Source: an uncultured beta proteobacterium
GTDB lineage: Bacteria; Pseudomonadota; Gammaproteobacteria; Burkholderiales; Burkholderiaceae_C
Length of the DNA: 64,000 nucleotides
Assembly (NCBI GenBank): GCA_903876735.1
Contig: CAIRAW010000045.1
Location: 1-64,000, forward strand
Direction: 5' to 3'
In this document: positions 36,259 through 45,019 of the stretch, piece by piece
Layout of the letters: each line of letters begins with the position of its first letter
Position numbering within the stretch: the first letter of the stretch is position 1
Notes under the pieces: generated by a model
The model's database searches: none
What the model was told of the DNA's origin: nothing
The model's input: the letters and a program-made list of their open reading frames with translations, nothing else
Made by a program: the position numbers and the translations under genes

Positions 36259-36488
36259 ACCCAAAAGCACAGCGCGATGCCAAACACAAACAGCAGCCAG
36301 GTCTGCGCCACCGCATAGGGGTAAAGCATCAGGGCCAGGCCGGTCCACTTCAGCATCGGGTTGTTCATTTTTCTGCCGCGCCGCCACGCCACGTAGCCCG
36401 CGATGCCGAACAGGATGGCGCCCAGCAGGTAAGCCGGGGTTGGCAGCACCAGCCCGAGGGACTCCAGTTGTTTGAGTTCATTTTCCAT
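36243..36488 (-). CDS. small two- or three-span membrane protein, unknown
   Basis: An 81-residue protein read from the ATG at 36488, ending in the last 16 bases of the convergent ligase gene. It has a span from PTPAYLLGAILFGIAGYVA, a basic loop WRRGRK, and two further hydrophobic segments. A longer frame to 36641 adds unrelated sequence. No ribosome site is clear. The pattern of membrane and loop segments supports a real gene; function unknown. Confidence 0.6.
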   Translation of the reverse strand: MENELKQLESLGLVLPTPAYLLGAILFGIAGYVAWRRGRKMNNPMLKWTGLALMLYPYAVAQTWLLFVFGIALCFWVYWNW

Positions 36489-36641
36489 CTGCAAACCGAT
36501 TCCGATCCTGACATTGGTGAGGCTCACTGGTCCGATGGACACACCCACACCTTCCACAACGCCCGGGGTGGTCGCCGTTCGCCGACTTGAAGGTAGTGGG
36601 CATGCCGCCAACGATGAATGCTTTCTGGGCGAATTTTTCAC

Positions 36642-37073
36642 TCACGCTAACGGCGGTGCGACAAAACCCTGTTGAAAGCTTGCGACACCTGAAGGAATGC
36701 TCACCCAAGGCAGCTTGGACTGAACCCAAATGTGGCGGTCAACAGTGAACCAGTTTGGGTTGTCAAATGTTCCACCCGTGACGGTTCGCATGCCGGGTCG
36801 AAGCTCGGCGGTGTGGAAGATGGTTGTGCCGCATTTCGGACAGAAGTTCATTCGCAGCCATCGGCCACTTTCGTCGGATCGATGTTCGTATTCGGTCAGT
36901 TGACCTTGCAGCAACTCGACTGCATCCTGCGGGAAGGACGCCAGAACCGCGAACGCAGTCGCCAGTCGTCGTTGGCAAAAAGTGCAGTGACAGACAGTAC
37001 CCACTGCAGGATTGCCGTGAACACGGTATCGGACAGCGCCGCAGACGCAGCCGCCAGCGTGGGTTTCAGACAT
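36642..37073 (-). CDS. GFA (glutathione-dependent formaldehyde-activating/CENP-V) family protein
   Basis: A 143-residue protein starting at the ATG at 37073 with GGAG seven bases upstream. Zinc ligands are visible in GGCVCGAVRY, CHCTFCQRR and FCPKCGTTIF. The family is a small zinc-binding beta fold; some members bind glutathione-formaldehyde adducts, but for most the substrate is unknown. Stands alone between unknown small genes. Confidence 0.9.
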   Translation of the reverse strand: MSETHAGGCVCGAVRYRVHGNPAVGTVCHCTFCQRRLATAFAVLASFPQDAVELLQGQLTEYEHRSDESGRWLRMNFCPKCGTTIFHTAELRPGMRTVTGGTFDNPNWFTVDRHIWVQSKLPWVSIPSGVASFQQGFVAPPLA

Positions 37074-37142
37074 GGTGGTCTCCAAGGAAGGGGTGAGATG
37101 GTCTTGCGAGTTGAGGGGCCGGGCAACGACGATGGCAGCGGA

Positions 37143-37352
37143 CTACTTTGAAGAGCGCTCTTTCTCGTAGTCGTCATGCGTCTTCTTGTTCAGGCGCGAC
37201 AGACAGTCTGCGACGGCACCGGGCGGCTGCTTGTAGCATTCATTTTCCGCGCCGATCTTGAAACCCTCGTACCACGCTTGTGTCGTGCATCCGCACATCA
37301 ACAGCAGGATGGGCAAGGCAATTTGCAGACGCATGATTTGAATCTGTTTCAT
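37143..37352 (-). CDS. small putative lipoprotein
   Basis: A 69-residue protein read from the ATG at 37352 (another ATG at 37334 is possible). After a hydrophobic stretch LQIALPILLLM a CGC could be the lipid attachment point. The mature part, WYEGFKIGAENECYKQPPG then DCLSRLN, has two further cysteines and is of a type seen as small conserved lipoproteins. No function known. Neither start has a strong ribosome site. Confidence 0.65.
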   Translation of the reverse strand: MKQIQIMRLQIALPILLLMCGCTTQAWYEGFKIGAENECYKQPPGAVADCLSRLNKKTHDDYEKERSSK

Positions 37353-37454
37353 TTCAGCGGCAATCTTAGCGCCGTCAACGAACCCAGCCAAGCTTGAATC
37401 AGACCAGGAAGACAAGGGCATCGGCATTCAAACTGTCACCAGCAACCGAATTGG

Positions 37455-37487
37455 AAAAGCCCGCTATCAAACTGGTAGCGGGCTTTT
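37455..37487. terminator. bidirectional terminator after tRNA-Lys
   Basis: A twelve-base-pair perfect stem (AAAAGCCCGCTA with TAGCGGGCTTTT) around a nine-base loop, with A and T runs on both sides. It lies 20 bases after the tRNA-Lys 3' end on the minus strand. Confidence 0.9.
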
Positions 37488-37506
37488 CAGCGTTTACGCG
37501 GGTATT

Positions 37507-37582
37507 TGGTGGGAACTGAGAGATTCGAACTCTCGACCTACGGATTAAGAGTCCGCTGCTCTACCAGCTGAGCTAAGTTCCC
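37507..37582 (-). tRNA. tRNA-Lys (anticodon CTT)
   Basis: A 76-base cloverleaf with encoded CCA. The acceptor stem is GGGAACT with AGTTCCC, the D arm has AGCTCAGCTGGTAGAGC, and the anticodon stem GCGGA/TCCGT closes the loop CTCTTAA, so the anticodon is CTT. The T arm GAGAGTTCGAATCTCTC is standard. It marks the left edge of the low-GC accessory stretch. Confidence 0.97.
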
Positions 37583-37798
37583 ATTCGGAGAAATTAGGTG
37601 AATGAGACGGGGTCGATCCCGTTTTTCACCAGCGGGAATTCTAGCAGGTCTTTGGGGCGTTTTTCGGGGCTGCGGAGCTGTTGGGGATGGTTTGGGTTCA
37701 AGGATCGCACGTGACGATTGCGGGGCTCAGGCCGGGGTTGATGCCGTGGTTGCTCAGGCGGGTGCAGGGCCTGGTTTCGGCATGGGGTCGGGGCGTGG
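37583..37798. other. 216-base gap upstream of tRNA-Lys
   Basis: Non-coding as far as I can see. It should contain the tRNA promoter. A small hairpin ACGGG/CCCGT followed by TTTTC at 37609-37626 could be a weak terminator on the plus strand. Short frames on the plus strand are not supported by ribosome sites or composition. Confidence 0.4.
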
Positions 37799-38203
37799 TC
37801 AGTTGGGAAACAGCTTCACGATCAAGTCGGCGCATTTTTGACCTGTCGGTGATCGACTGGCCCCGGTAATGTTCATGGCCGCTCTACGGGCAATCGGTAC
37901 GTCCTTGGAATCAAGTCTTTCTGCAGGTACCGCGATTGGCTCGTAAATTTCCCCAGCCTTTGGAAGTCCTTCCGTTATCCACCAGAGTACGTCAGCAGCG
38001 CTTATGTCCCATTGGGGCAATCGTTCTTGAATCGCCAGAACAATCATCCCTTGTTGCTTTTCCCTGAATTTCTCCCTCTGGTACCTGGTGAATGCAACCA
38101 AAAAGTGCCCCAGAGGAAGCGCCTCATCCAGGGCCTTCACAACGGATGGAGGTTTTGGGGTGATTGGCGTCGCAGCAATGTTGGTACCGAAAAGATCATC
38201 CAT
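37799..38203 (-). CDS. unknown 134-residue protein in accessory region
   Basis: A soluble protein with no signal or membrane segment. The middle part (about residues 30-85) is rich in aromatic and charged residues (FTRYQREKFREKQQGM, then DVLWWITEGLPKAGEIYEP). I do not recognise it. It diverges from the BRCT-protein operon over a 198-base gap that must hold both promoters. GC content is lower than in the core genes, as for the operon. Confidence 0.55.
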   Translation of the reverse strand: MDDLFGTNIAATPITPKPPSVVKALDEALPLGHFLVAFTRYQREKFREKQQGMIVLAIQERLPQWDISAADVLWWITEGLPKAGEIYEPIAVPAERLDSKDVPIARRAAMNITGASRSPTGQKCADLIVKLFPN

Positions 38204-38401
38204 AAGCGCTTGTCATTGTCAGACTTCGAATTGATGTCATTATTGCGTCTTATGTCTTAATGGAATTCTTTGTCTGCAGCCACGATTTCGGCTGGTGTCC
38301 ATCTTTGTCTGCCACAATTGGCGTAAACAGAGCCAGTCACTGGCCGTAGGTCGCTGAAAATTTAGTAGACCTTTCAACCCTGACCGAAGGGAGGAGATTT
38401 T

Positions 38402-39025
38402 GTGGAATCCAAAGATAGCTACGCCGCTAGCCTTGCTGTTGCCAAGCACAAGACCAATCGTGCGATAGAGCATTTGCTGGGCATGGTCACCGGCATGGTG
38501 GCTGACGGCCAACTGCATGATCTTGAGATCAAGATGCTGTCCACGTGGTTGACCACTTATCCGGAAGCCACAACGCAATTTCCGGGATCTGTTATCGCAC
38601 GCAGAGTCTCTGAAGTTCTAGCAGACGGAATCATCACTGAGGATGAGCGTGCCCATTTGCTGGAAGTGCTGTTGAGTCTTGCATCGGCCGATTTCAGTGT
38701 CACCGGGTCAGCCGCACCAGAGGTCATAACCCTGCCTATTGACGACAGTGTGGATATCAACTTCAGCGATGCCATGATCTGCTTCACCGGGGAATTCCTG
38801 TACGGAACCCGTGCTGCCTGCGAGCGTCTGGTTCTCAGACTTGGTGCCCAATGCGCCGACAACGTAAGCAAGAAGGTTAATGTTTTGGTCCTTGGAACCA
38901 AAGTGTCTGGCAGTTGGGCGCACACTAGTTTTGGCCGCAAGATTCAAAGGGCTGTGGAGTTGCGGGACGAAGGCCATCCTATCAAGATCATTTCTGAACA
39001 TCGCTGGCTTCAAATGGTGGTGTAG
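38402..39025 (+). CDS. TerB-like plus BRCT domain protein
   Basis: A 207-residue protein starting at a GTG with a strong GGAGGAG seven bases upstream. The N-terminal half is helical, with GMVTGMVADGQLHDLEIKML and DGIITEDERAHLLEVL, a pattern like the acid-loop helices of TerB-type domains. The C-terminal part is a BRCT domain: DAMICFTGEFLYGTRAACE, then GAQCADNVSKKVNVLVLG and a closing Trp (HRWLQMV). Single bacterial BRCT domains of this kind occur in NAD-dependent ligase and bind DNA ends or proteins. First gene of a four-gene operon of low GC. Confidence 0.75.
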   Translation: MESKDSYAASLAVAKHKTNRAIEHLLGMVTGMVADGQLHDLEIKMLSTWLTTYPEATTQFPGSVIARRVSEVLADGIITEDERAHLLEVLLSLASADFSVTGSAAPEVITLPIDDSVDINFSDAMICFTGEFLYGTRAACERLVLRLGAQCADNVSKKVNVLVLGTKVSGSWAHTSFGRKIQRAVELRDEGHPIKIISEHRWLQMVV

Positions 39026-39029
39026 AAGA

Positions 39030-39539
39030 ATGGCAACATTGAATCGTTCAAAGTCAGTCAAGATCGCTGAGCCCGCTGCATTCTTCGCGAACTGGGCTTT
39101 CAGCATAGAGCCACACCACTATGAAACGCTTGGTCTCGGTTACAGAAAGTTCATAAAGGAAAAGCAAGAGTATTGGTCTTGGGCCGCAATGGACCCTGTC
39201 GAGTACTGGCTTAACGCAGGCGATGTTTTTTACGATGCGAAGAACTCAAGGCATTTTTTGCAGGTCGCGGCCGACTGGGATGCATTGCACATCGAAGTGC
39301 ACGAAGGTTTGATAGGTTCTGAGAAGTGTCGGTCAGCATTTGCTGTGACAGAAGATGTGTTTTCAAATTGGCTAAGAACCGGAATAAGGCCGCCAGACTT
39401 AAAACAGCTTGATATCCCAACCAGCAGGGCGGGACTACTAGCTTGGGAAATTGCCACTCAACCTTGCGATGCAAATCACGTTTCGGACGATCCCATGGGT
39501 AATGAACATAGGAGCTCCGATGCACCGCTCAATAAATGA
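39030..39539 (+). CDS. unknown 169-residue protein in BRCT operon
   Basis: Begins at the ATG at 39030, four bases after the previous stop, with TAGAAGA as possible ribosome site. Soluble, with many aromatic residues in WAFSIEPHHYETLGLGYRKF and EYWSWAAMDPVEYWLNAGDV. I do not recognise the family. The low GC content and coupling to both neighbours place it in the same transferred unit. Confidence 0.65.
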   Translation: MATLNRSKSVKIAEPAAFFANWAFSIEPHHYETLGLGYRKFIKEKQEYWSWAAMDPVEYWLNAGDVFYDAKNSRHFLQVAADWDALHIEVHEGLIGSEKCRSAFAVTEDVFSNWLRTGIRPPDLKQLDIPTSRAGLLAWEIATQPCDANHVSDDPMGNEHRSSDAPLNK

Positions 39540-39876
39540 GCCCATACGCCCAGATCCCAGCTTTGATGATCGATGGGGCACCATTGATCTAGGACTGATC
39601 ACCAGTTGGGAACGAGGCCGCGAGAAGAGCCTAGAAGAGCCAGAGCTGGCCGCGCAGGCACGTGCGGGACAGCTCATGGTGTTGCCTTGGAAGGGCGGAG
39701 TTGAGAAGGCAGTTCAAAAGAAGGTGAAGTACGGGGTGTTCAACTATTTGGCAATGTGGCAGGGACTGCGAGGCGAGGACCTGAATATTGACGTCGCAAA
39801 AGAGATTCCCCTAACCTGCTCCGCAACGGGCATGACGGTAATCTTCACCATTGATATCACGAAGTGCACTGAGTAA
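39520..39876 (+). CDS. unknown 118-residue protein in BRCT operon
   Basis: The ATG at 39520 has AGGAG six bases upstream and overlaps the end of the previous gene by 20 bases. It contains DDRWGTIDLGLITSWERGRE and a segment MVLPWKGGVEKAVQKKVKYG. No signal or membrane span; not recognised. The overlap argues for translational coupling, so it is likely to be a real gene. Confidence 0.62.
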   Translation: MHRSINEPIRPDPSFDDRWGTIDLGLITSWERGREKSLEEPELAAQARAGQLMVLPWKGGVEKAVQKKVKYGVFNYLAMWQGLRGEDLNIDVAKEIPLTCSATGMTVIFTIDITKCTE

Positions 39877-39898
39877 TCACGGTCAGAGGCTGACACTG

Positions 39899-40783
39899 AT
39901 GGATTTTGTAGCAATTGATGTTGAGACCGCAAATCCTGACATGGCCTCGATTTGTCAGATTGGAATTGCCAGGTTCTCGGGTGGAGAACTCATTGATGAA
40001 TGGGTCTCGTTGATAGATCCCGAGGATCATTTTGACGATGTCAATGTCTCGATCCACGGAATATGCGAGGAGATGGTGAAGGGGCAACCGAAACTGCCAG
40101 AGCTCGCTGACAAGCTGCATGACCTAATGGATGGGACCATCACAGTCTGTCACACGCACTTCGATCGTCTTGCCGTGGCGAAAGCATTTAATCGCTATAA
40201 GTTGCCAGCGATTGCAAACACGTGGCTGGATTCCGCTAGAGTCGTCCGTAGAACCTGGAAGGATCTTTCTTGGCGAGGCTACGGATTAGCCAGCGTTTGT
40301 CGCAAGATTGGTTATGAGTTCAAACACCACGACGCGCTTGAAGATGCTAAAGCGGCAGGACATGTACTGCTTGCTGCTATACAGGAATCAGAAACCGACT
40401 TGAATGGGTGGCTGGATCGAGTCAACCATCCAATCGGAGTCCCCCATCAGATAGGCGATCGAACTATTCACCGCGAAGGTGCGGCGGATGGAAATCTGTT
40501 TGGTGAAGTAATTGTGTTCACGGGAACGCTTGAAATGCCGCGCAGCGAAGCGTCTGCATTGGCGGCGAGTGTGGGTTGTCACGTCGATGAAGGCGTGACC
40601 AAGCATACGACCATACTCGTCGTTGGCGATCAAGATGAATGGAAGCTGGCAGGCTACAAAAAAAGTAGCAAGCACAGAAAAGCCGAGCAGTTGGCTGCTT
40701 GCGGTCAGTCCATACGAATAATTCTAGAAGAAGATTTCAAGGCGCTTGTTGAGAGTGCAAAACCTGTCTGCGTCAACCCATAA
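39899..40783 (+). CDS. DEDDh 3'-5' exonuclease fused to a BRCT domain
   Basis: A 294-residue protein from the ATG at 39899. The exonuclease domain has DVET (ExoI, residues about 6-9), CHTHFDRLAVAKAF (ExoII) and HHDALEDAKAAG (ExoIII, DEDDh type). A C-terminal BRCT domain (about residues 205-285) has VIVFTGTLEMPRSEASALAA and TTILVVGDQDEWKLAG. Such DnaQ-like/BRCT fusions are known but their role is not settled; DNA repair or end processing is likely. Last gene of the low-GC operon, whose first gene also ends in a BRCT domain. Confidence 0.87.
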   Translation: MDFVAIDVETANPDMASICQIGIARFSGGELIDEWVSLIDPEDHFDDVNVSIHGICEEMVKGQPKLPELADKLHDLMDGTITVCHTHFDRLAVAKAFNRYKLPAIANTWLDSARVVRRTWKDLSWRGYGLASVCRKIGYEFKHHDALEDAKAAGHVLLAAIQESETDLNGWLDRVNHPIGVPHQIGDRTIHREGAADGNLFGEVIVFTGTLEMPRSEASALAASVGCHVDEGVTKHTTILVVGDQDEWKLAGYKKSSKHRKAEQLAACGQSIRIILEEDFKALVESAKPVCVNP

Positions 40784-40973
40784 TCAATCAGCCGGAAATC
40801 TTAACTTCTGAACGGTAAGGAATCTGGGTCAGGGTCACGGGGCTACGAAGTCGATGGGGGCGGCGATGTGCCGCAATGGCTGGGTACAAATGCCGGGTGC
40901 GGGCCTATGGGTTGAAACAACGGCGGAGCGTTGTTTGTTCAGCGCAAGTAAACTGCCCTGCAGGCACACCATC

Positions 40974-41510
40974 ATGCAGTCACGCAAGACCCTTGTCATC
41001 AACACCGTTGTCGGACTGGTACTGAGCCTGGCCGTCACGTATGGCGTGTTCCGGGTGCTCGGTCCAGCGGCGGCGATGTTAACGCTGATTGTTCCGCTGA
41101 TTGTTTTACGTCCGCTGGCGTTGCGGGTCCTGGCTGCGGGCTGGCGGGGTGCCCGGTCGCACGCGCTGGCGTCGGTCCAGGAGAACTTCTACGCCTACCA
41201 GGGGGTGCAGGTTGGCGTTGTCGAGGACATGGACCATTGCCGCTGGGTATCTACCGATGCCATCCGGAAAATCACGGGCAGTTCGGTATCAGACCCACTG
41301 TTCGCACGGCTTTATCCCTCGGCGTGGCAGATGTTTGGCAAACAAGCTTACCTGCGCGTAGACGCCTTGCTGGCGCACTTGAACGCGGCGACCGGTATGA
41401 ACGCGATCGGCTTTAAGGTTTGGGTGCAGCGCAATATTGCAAAGCCCGCGCAAACGGTTCGGCGACGGCTGGGCGTGCCCGGTGGCTTTGGTTCCGATAG
41501 CAAGCTTTAG
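40974..41510 (+). CDS. membrane-anchored protein of unknown function
   Basis: A 178-residue protein read from the ATG at 40974; earlier in-frame starts give sequence without character. Two close hydrophobic segments (residues about 7-25 and 30-48) are followed by a soluble part with VEDMDHCRWVSTDAIRKITG. Not recognised. GC content is back to core level. No strong ribosome site. Confidence 0.55.
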   Translation: MQSRKTLVINTVVGLVLSLAVTYGVFRVLGPAAAMLTLIVPLIVLRPLALRVLAAGWRGARSHALASVQENFYAYQGVQVGVVEDMDHCRWVSTDAIRKITGSSVSDPLFARLYPSAWQMFGKQAYLRVDALLAHLNAATGMNAIGFKVWVQRNIAKPAQTVRRRLGVPGGFGSDSKL

Positions 41511-41588
41511 CAAGGGCTGGCCAAGCGTGCATACAAGCCGTTGAACCGGCAGCCCCATCAGCATTTGGCGCTGGTGTAAAGTGGTGCC

Positions 41589-41795
41589 ATGCAATTCAAA
41601 CGCACTTTGCTCTTGGCGGTACTGGGTCAGGTGCTGGGGATGGCCACATCGATCACCCAGAGCAGCTATTCGGTTTTTCTCAATCTGGCTGATTTCGTGG
41701 CGTTCATTCAATCGGGCTTGCCGCTAGCGATGATCTTTGCGCTGGTGGGGCTGGTCGTCGACATCGCCAAACGAAACCAGCCAAAGAGCGGCTGA
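41589..41795 (+). CDS. small two-span membrane protein, unknown
   Basis: A 68-residue protein with two hydrophobic segments (residues about 5-22 and 42-60) and a basic end (KRNQPKSG). It lies about 80 bases after the previous gene. Small size and lack of a clear ribosome site keep confidence modest; codon positions look coding. Confidence 0.55.
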   Translation: MQFKRTLLLAVLGQVLGMATSITQSSYSVFLNLADFVAFIQSGLPLAMIFALVGLVVDIAKRNQPKSG

Positions 41796-41845
41796 CCACC
41801 GTGCCAGACCGGCGCGGCAAACCCTGACTGGCCCGGTCGACCGGC

Positions 41846-42823
41846 TTACATCAACAGGTGCTCACCGGCGTTGTCGCCGCCCAGGGTCACGTAGTTGGTC
41901 TTGCGGATGTCCATCAGTTTTTTGCCGCCCGAGTAGCTGATGGAGCTTTGCACGTCCTGTTCCATTTCGGTCAGGGTCTCGGCCAGACGGCCCTTGATCG
42001 GCTCCAGGATGCGCTTGCCCTCAACGTGCTTGTACTCGCCCTTGTTGAAGTCGCTGGCCGAGCCGTAGTATTCCTTGTACAGCTTGCCGTCCACCTCCAC
42101 GGTCTGGCCCGGGCTTTCCTCGTGGCCGGCCAGCATCGAGCCGATCATCACCATGGTGGCGCCAAAGCGGATCGACTTGGCGATGTCGCCGTGCTCGCGG
42201 ATGCCGCCGTCGGCGATGATGGGTTTGGTTGCCACGCGCGCGCACCATTTGACGGCGCTGAGTTGCCAGCCGCCGGTGCCAAAACCGGTCTTGAGTTTGG
42301 TGATGCAGACCTTGCCCGGGCCGATGCCGACCTTGGTGGCGTCAGCGCCCCAGTTCTCCAGGTCGATCACGGCTTCGGGCGTGGCCACGTTGCCGGCAAT
42401 GACGAAGGCCGCCGGCATTTTTTCTTTCAGGTAGCCGATCATGTTCTTCACGCTGTCGGCGTGGCCGTGCGCAATGTCGATGGTGACGTACTCCGGCACC
42501 AGCCCCAGGGCCAGCAACTGGTCGACGGTGGCGTAGTCAGGCGGCTTGACGCCCAGCGAGATCGAGGCATAAAGCCCTTTGGCTTTCATGTCCTTGACGA
42601 ATTGCACGTTGTCCAGGTCGAAGCGGTGCATCACATAGAAGTAGTCGTTTTGCGCCAACCAGACGCAGATCGACTCGCTCACCACGGTTTTCATGTTGGC
42701 CGGCACCACCGGGATGCGAAAGCGCCGCGGGCCCAGCTCAACGCTGGCATCGCATTCGGAGCGGCTCTCCACGCGGCACTTGCGTGGCAGCAGCAGGATG
42801 TTGTCGTAGTCAAAAATTTCCAT
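41846..42823 (-). CDS. guaC: GMP reductase
   Basis: A 325-residue TIM-barrel enzyme of the IMPDH/GMPR family. The catalytic Cys is in [20 protein letters not shown], and the phosphate loop is in the [19 protein letters not shown] segment (given in part). There is no CBS pair, and the Gly-Thr-Gly after the catalytic loop marks GMP reductase rather than IMP dehydrogenase. It converts GMP to IMP with NADPH, recycling purines. RBS AGGAGAT precedes the start at 42823. A terminator for the upstream photolyase gene separates the two. Confidence 0.94.
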   Translation of the reverse strand: MEIFDYDNILLLPRKCRVESRSECDASVELGPRRFRIPVVPANMKTVVSESICVWLAQNDYFYVMHRFDLDNVQFVKDMKAKGLYASISLGVKPPDYATVDQLLALGLVPEYVTIDIAHGHADSVKNMIGYLKEKMPAAFVIAGNVATPEAVIDLENWGADATKVGIGPGKVCITKLKTGFGTGGWQLSAVKWCARVATKPIIADGGIREHGDIAKSIRFGATMVMIGSMLAGHEESPGQTVEVDGKLYKEYYGSASDFNKGEYKHVEGKRILEPIKGRLAETLTEMEQDVQSSISYSGGKKLMDIRKTNYVTLGGDNAGEHLLM

Positions 42824-42883
42824 GCTCGATCTCCTGTACTTTCCCGTAACTGACTGGATGAGAGCGCTTGGTTTGAATCCGGC

Positions 42884-42916
42884 AAAAAAAACCGGACCAC
42901 AAATGCTTGGGCCCGG
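42884..42916 (-). terminator. rho-independent terminator after the photolyase gene
   Basis: On the minus strand CCGGGCC pairs with GGTCCGG (one G-U), with an eleven-base loop, followed by eight T. It starts about 20 bases after the photolyase stop at 42935. Confidence 0.88.
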
Positions 42917-42934
42917 TGCTTGATTCTATCGGGT

Positions 42935-44398
42935 TTATTTGCGCACCACCGCGTAGCGTTCCAGAGTCAGCGCGCGCGCCACATCATGGGCGACGACAGG
43001 CGCCGGGTAGTTCCCGCCCAGCGTCACGCCAGCCGCTGCGAGCTGCGCTGGCGTGGCGGTCCAGGGTGCGTGCAGCAGCTTGTTGGGCAGGGCGGTGAGT
43101 TGCGGCAGGTAACGCCGGATGAACTTGCCCTCGGCATCGAAGCGCTGGCTCTGGCTGACCGGGTTGAAGATCCGGAAGTAGGGCTGGGCGTCGCAGCCGC
43201 TGGAGCTCACCCATTGCCAGCCGCCGTTGTTGGACGCCAGCTCGAAGTCGTTGAGCTGGGCGGCAAAATATTGCTCGCCCCAGCGCCAGTCGATGCCCAG
43301 GTCTTTCACCAGAAAACTGCCGGCCACCATGCGCAGCCGGTTGTGCATATAGCCGCTCTGGTTGATCTGGGCCATGGCGGCGTCCACCAGCGGGTAACCG
43401 GTCTGGCCGCTGCACCAGGCCTTGAACAGGGTTTTGGCGCGCACGCCTTTTTCCCATTGAATCGCGTCATAGGCGGGCTTGAAGCCGCCCTGCGCCACGT
43501 GCGGGAAGTTGGCCAGGATCTGGAAGTAGAAGTCGCGCCAGATCAGCTCGCCGAGCCAGATCGCCGCGCCGTGGCTGCCTTCGATCTGGCGCTGCCAGGC
43601 GGTGGCCACCAGTTGGCGGATCGAGACCGTGCCAAAGCGCAGGTGCACGCCAAGGTAGCTCGGGCCTTTCACGGCCGGGAAGTCGCGCGTCTCGTGGTAC
43701 TGGTCCATGCGCTCGAAAAAGTCTTCGAACAGTTTTCGTCCGCCGGATTCGCCATGGCCGATCTTGAGTGAATTCAGGTTGGTCTTCTCGAAGCCAAGCT
43801 CGGCCAGCGTCGGCACCGCCTGCTGCAAATCCGGTGGCCGTGGCGCCAGTGCACTGGCCCAGGGTGCGGCGTCGTGTGTGCGCAGGTGCTGCGCGTCCAG
43901 GGTGGCGAGCCAGCGGTTCTTGTAGGGCGTGAAAACGCCGTAGGGGGTGCCGGTCTGGGTCAGGATTTCGCGCCGCTCGAAAATCACATGGTCCTTGCAG
44001 GTCTGAAAGGCAATGCCGGCATCGGCCAACTGGCCCAGCACGCGGGCGTCGCGCGCCTGCGCCAGCGGCTCGTAGTCATGCGCGGCAAAGACCGCCTGTG
44101 CCCGCAGCTTCCTGGCCAGGCTCACAACTTCCTGCGGCGCCACGCCATGGCGCACGATCAGGCCCGTGCCGGCCTTGCCGCTGAGTTGGCGCAACTGTGC
44201 GTCAAGCTCGCTCAGCGACTCGCGGATGAACTCGACGCGCCGGTCGGCCCGGGGCAGGGGTTCCAGCAGTTCGCGGTCGAAGACGAAGACGCAGTGCAAC
44301 TGGCGGCAGGATTTCAGCGCCAGGCACAGGGCGGCGTTGTCGGTCAGGCGCAAATCGCGGCGAACCCAAAGTAGACCTGTATCAAACGGCTTGTTCAT
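42935..44398 (-). CDS. phrB: deoxyribodipyrimidine photolyase (CPD photolyase family)
   Basis: A 487-residue flavoprotein from the ATG at 44398. The N-terminal antenna domain starts WVRRDLRLTDNAAL. The C-terminal FAD domain carries GYPLVDAAMAQINQSGYMHN and DWRWGEQYFAAQLNDFELASN (in part), then NGGWQWVSSSGCDAQPYFR. The tryptophans of the electron chain to FAD are present. It repairs UV cyclobutane dimers with blue light. The longer frame upstream overlaps the divergent yqgE gene and is rejected. Confidence 0.94.
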   Translation of the reverse strand: MNKPFDTGLLWVRRDLRLTDNAALCLALKSCRQLHCVFVFDRELLEPLPRADRRVEFIRESLSELDAQLRQLSGKAGTGLIVRHGVAPQEVVSLARKLRAQAVFAAHDYEPLAQARDARVLGQLADAGIAFQTCKDHVIFERREILTQTGTPYGVFTPYKNRWLATLDAQHLRTHDAAPWASALAPRPPDLQQAVPTLAELGFEKTNLNSLKIGHGESGGRKLFEDFFERMDQYHETRDFPAVKGPSYLGVHLRFGTVSIRQLVATAWQRQIEGSHGAAIWLGELIWRDFYFQILANFPHVAQGGFKPAYDAIQWEKGVRAKTLFKAWCSGQTGYPLVDAAMAQINQSGYMHNRLRMVAGSFLVKDLGIDWRWGEQYFAAQLNDFELASNNGGWQWVSSSGCDAQPYFRIFNPVSQSQRFDAEGKFIRRYLPQLTALPNKLLHAPWTATPAQLAAAGVTLGGNYPAPVVAHDVARALTLERYAVVRK

Positions 44399-44419
44399 GA
44401 TCACCAGTAAAATCTTTGC

Positions 44420-45019
44420 ATGTCTGCGGATTTTGCCCCCACCAACCTGACGAATCATTTTTTGATCGCCATGCCCGGTTTGCGGGACGAGGTATTCAGC
44501 CGCAGTGTCGTCTTTGTTTGCGAGCACTCCGAGCGCGGCGCGCTGGGGCTGGTGATCAACAAGACCTGTGACATCGATCTGCGCCGCCTGTTTGAGCGCG
44601 TCGATCTGCCCCTGCACCGCGAAGACCTCTCCAACGCCCCGGTGTTCCAGGGCGGGCCGGTGCAGACCGAGCGCGGTTTTGTGCTGCACGAACACATCTT
44701 CCAGGAAGCCGGCAAACCGGTTGAGACCGTTTATGCCTCCAGCCTGTCGATTCCCGGCGGCCTGGAGATGACCACCTCCAAAGACGTGCTCGAAGCCCTG
44801 GCCAGTGGCGCCGGGCCGCGCAAGGTGCTGGTGTCGCTGGGTTATGCCGCCTGGGGCGAAGGGCAACTGGAGTCAGAGCTCTCAGACAACAGCTGGCTGA
44901 CCGTGGCCGCCAGCAACAGCATCATTTTTGACACGCCGGTGGCCCAGCGCTATGACCAGGCCCTGCTCTTGCTTGGCTTCGAGTCCTGGATGCTCTCGCC
45001 TGATGTGGGGCACGCATGA
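44420..45019 (+). CDS. yqgE: YqgE/AlgH family protein
   Basis: A 199-residue protein with the family hallmark NHFLIAMPGLRDEVFSRSVV and CEHSERGALGLVINK near the N-terminus and GYAAWGEGQLESEL near residue 135. Function is not settled; it is commonly encoded before ruvX. It overlaps ruvX by four bases and diverges from the photolyase gene over 21 bases. Confidence 0.93.
   Translation: MSADFAPTNLTNHFLIAMPGLRDEVFSRSVVFVCEHSERGALGLVINKTCDIDLRRLFERVDLPLHREDLSNAPVFQGGPVQTERGFVLHEHIFQEAGKPVETVYASSLSIPGGLEMTTSKDVLEALASGAGPRKVLVSLGYAAWGEGQLESELSDNSWLTVAASNSIIFDTPVAQRYDQALLLLGFESWMLSPDVGHA

Noticed and set aside
37507-37582. tRNA-Lys as attachment site for an integrated island
   Set aside because: An integrated element would normally lie on the 3' side, here to the left. 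I saw no integrase gene and no copy of the tRNA 3' end near 40.8 kb.
37602-37841. 79-codon plus-strand frame next to tRNA-Lys
   Set aside because: No ribosome site, odd composition, and it runs into the 3' end of the minus-strand gene at 37799.
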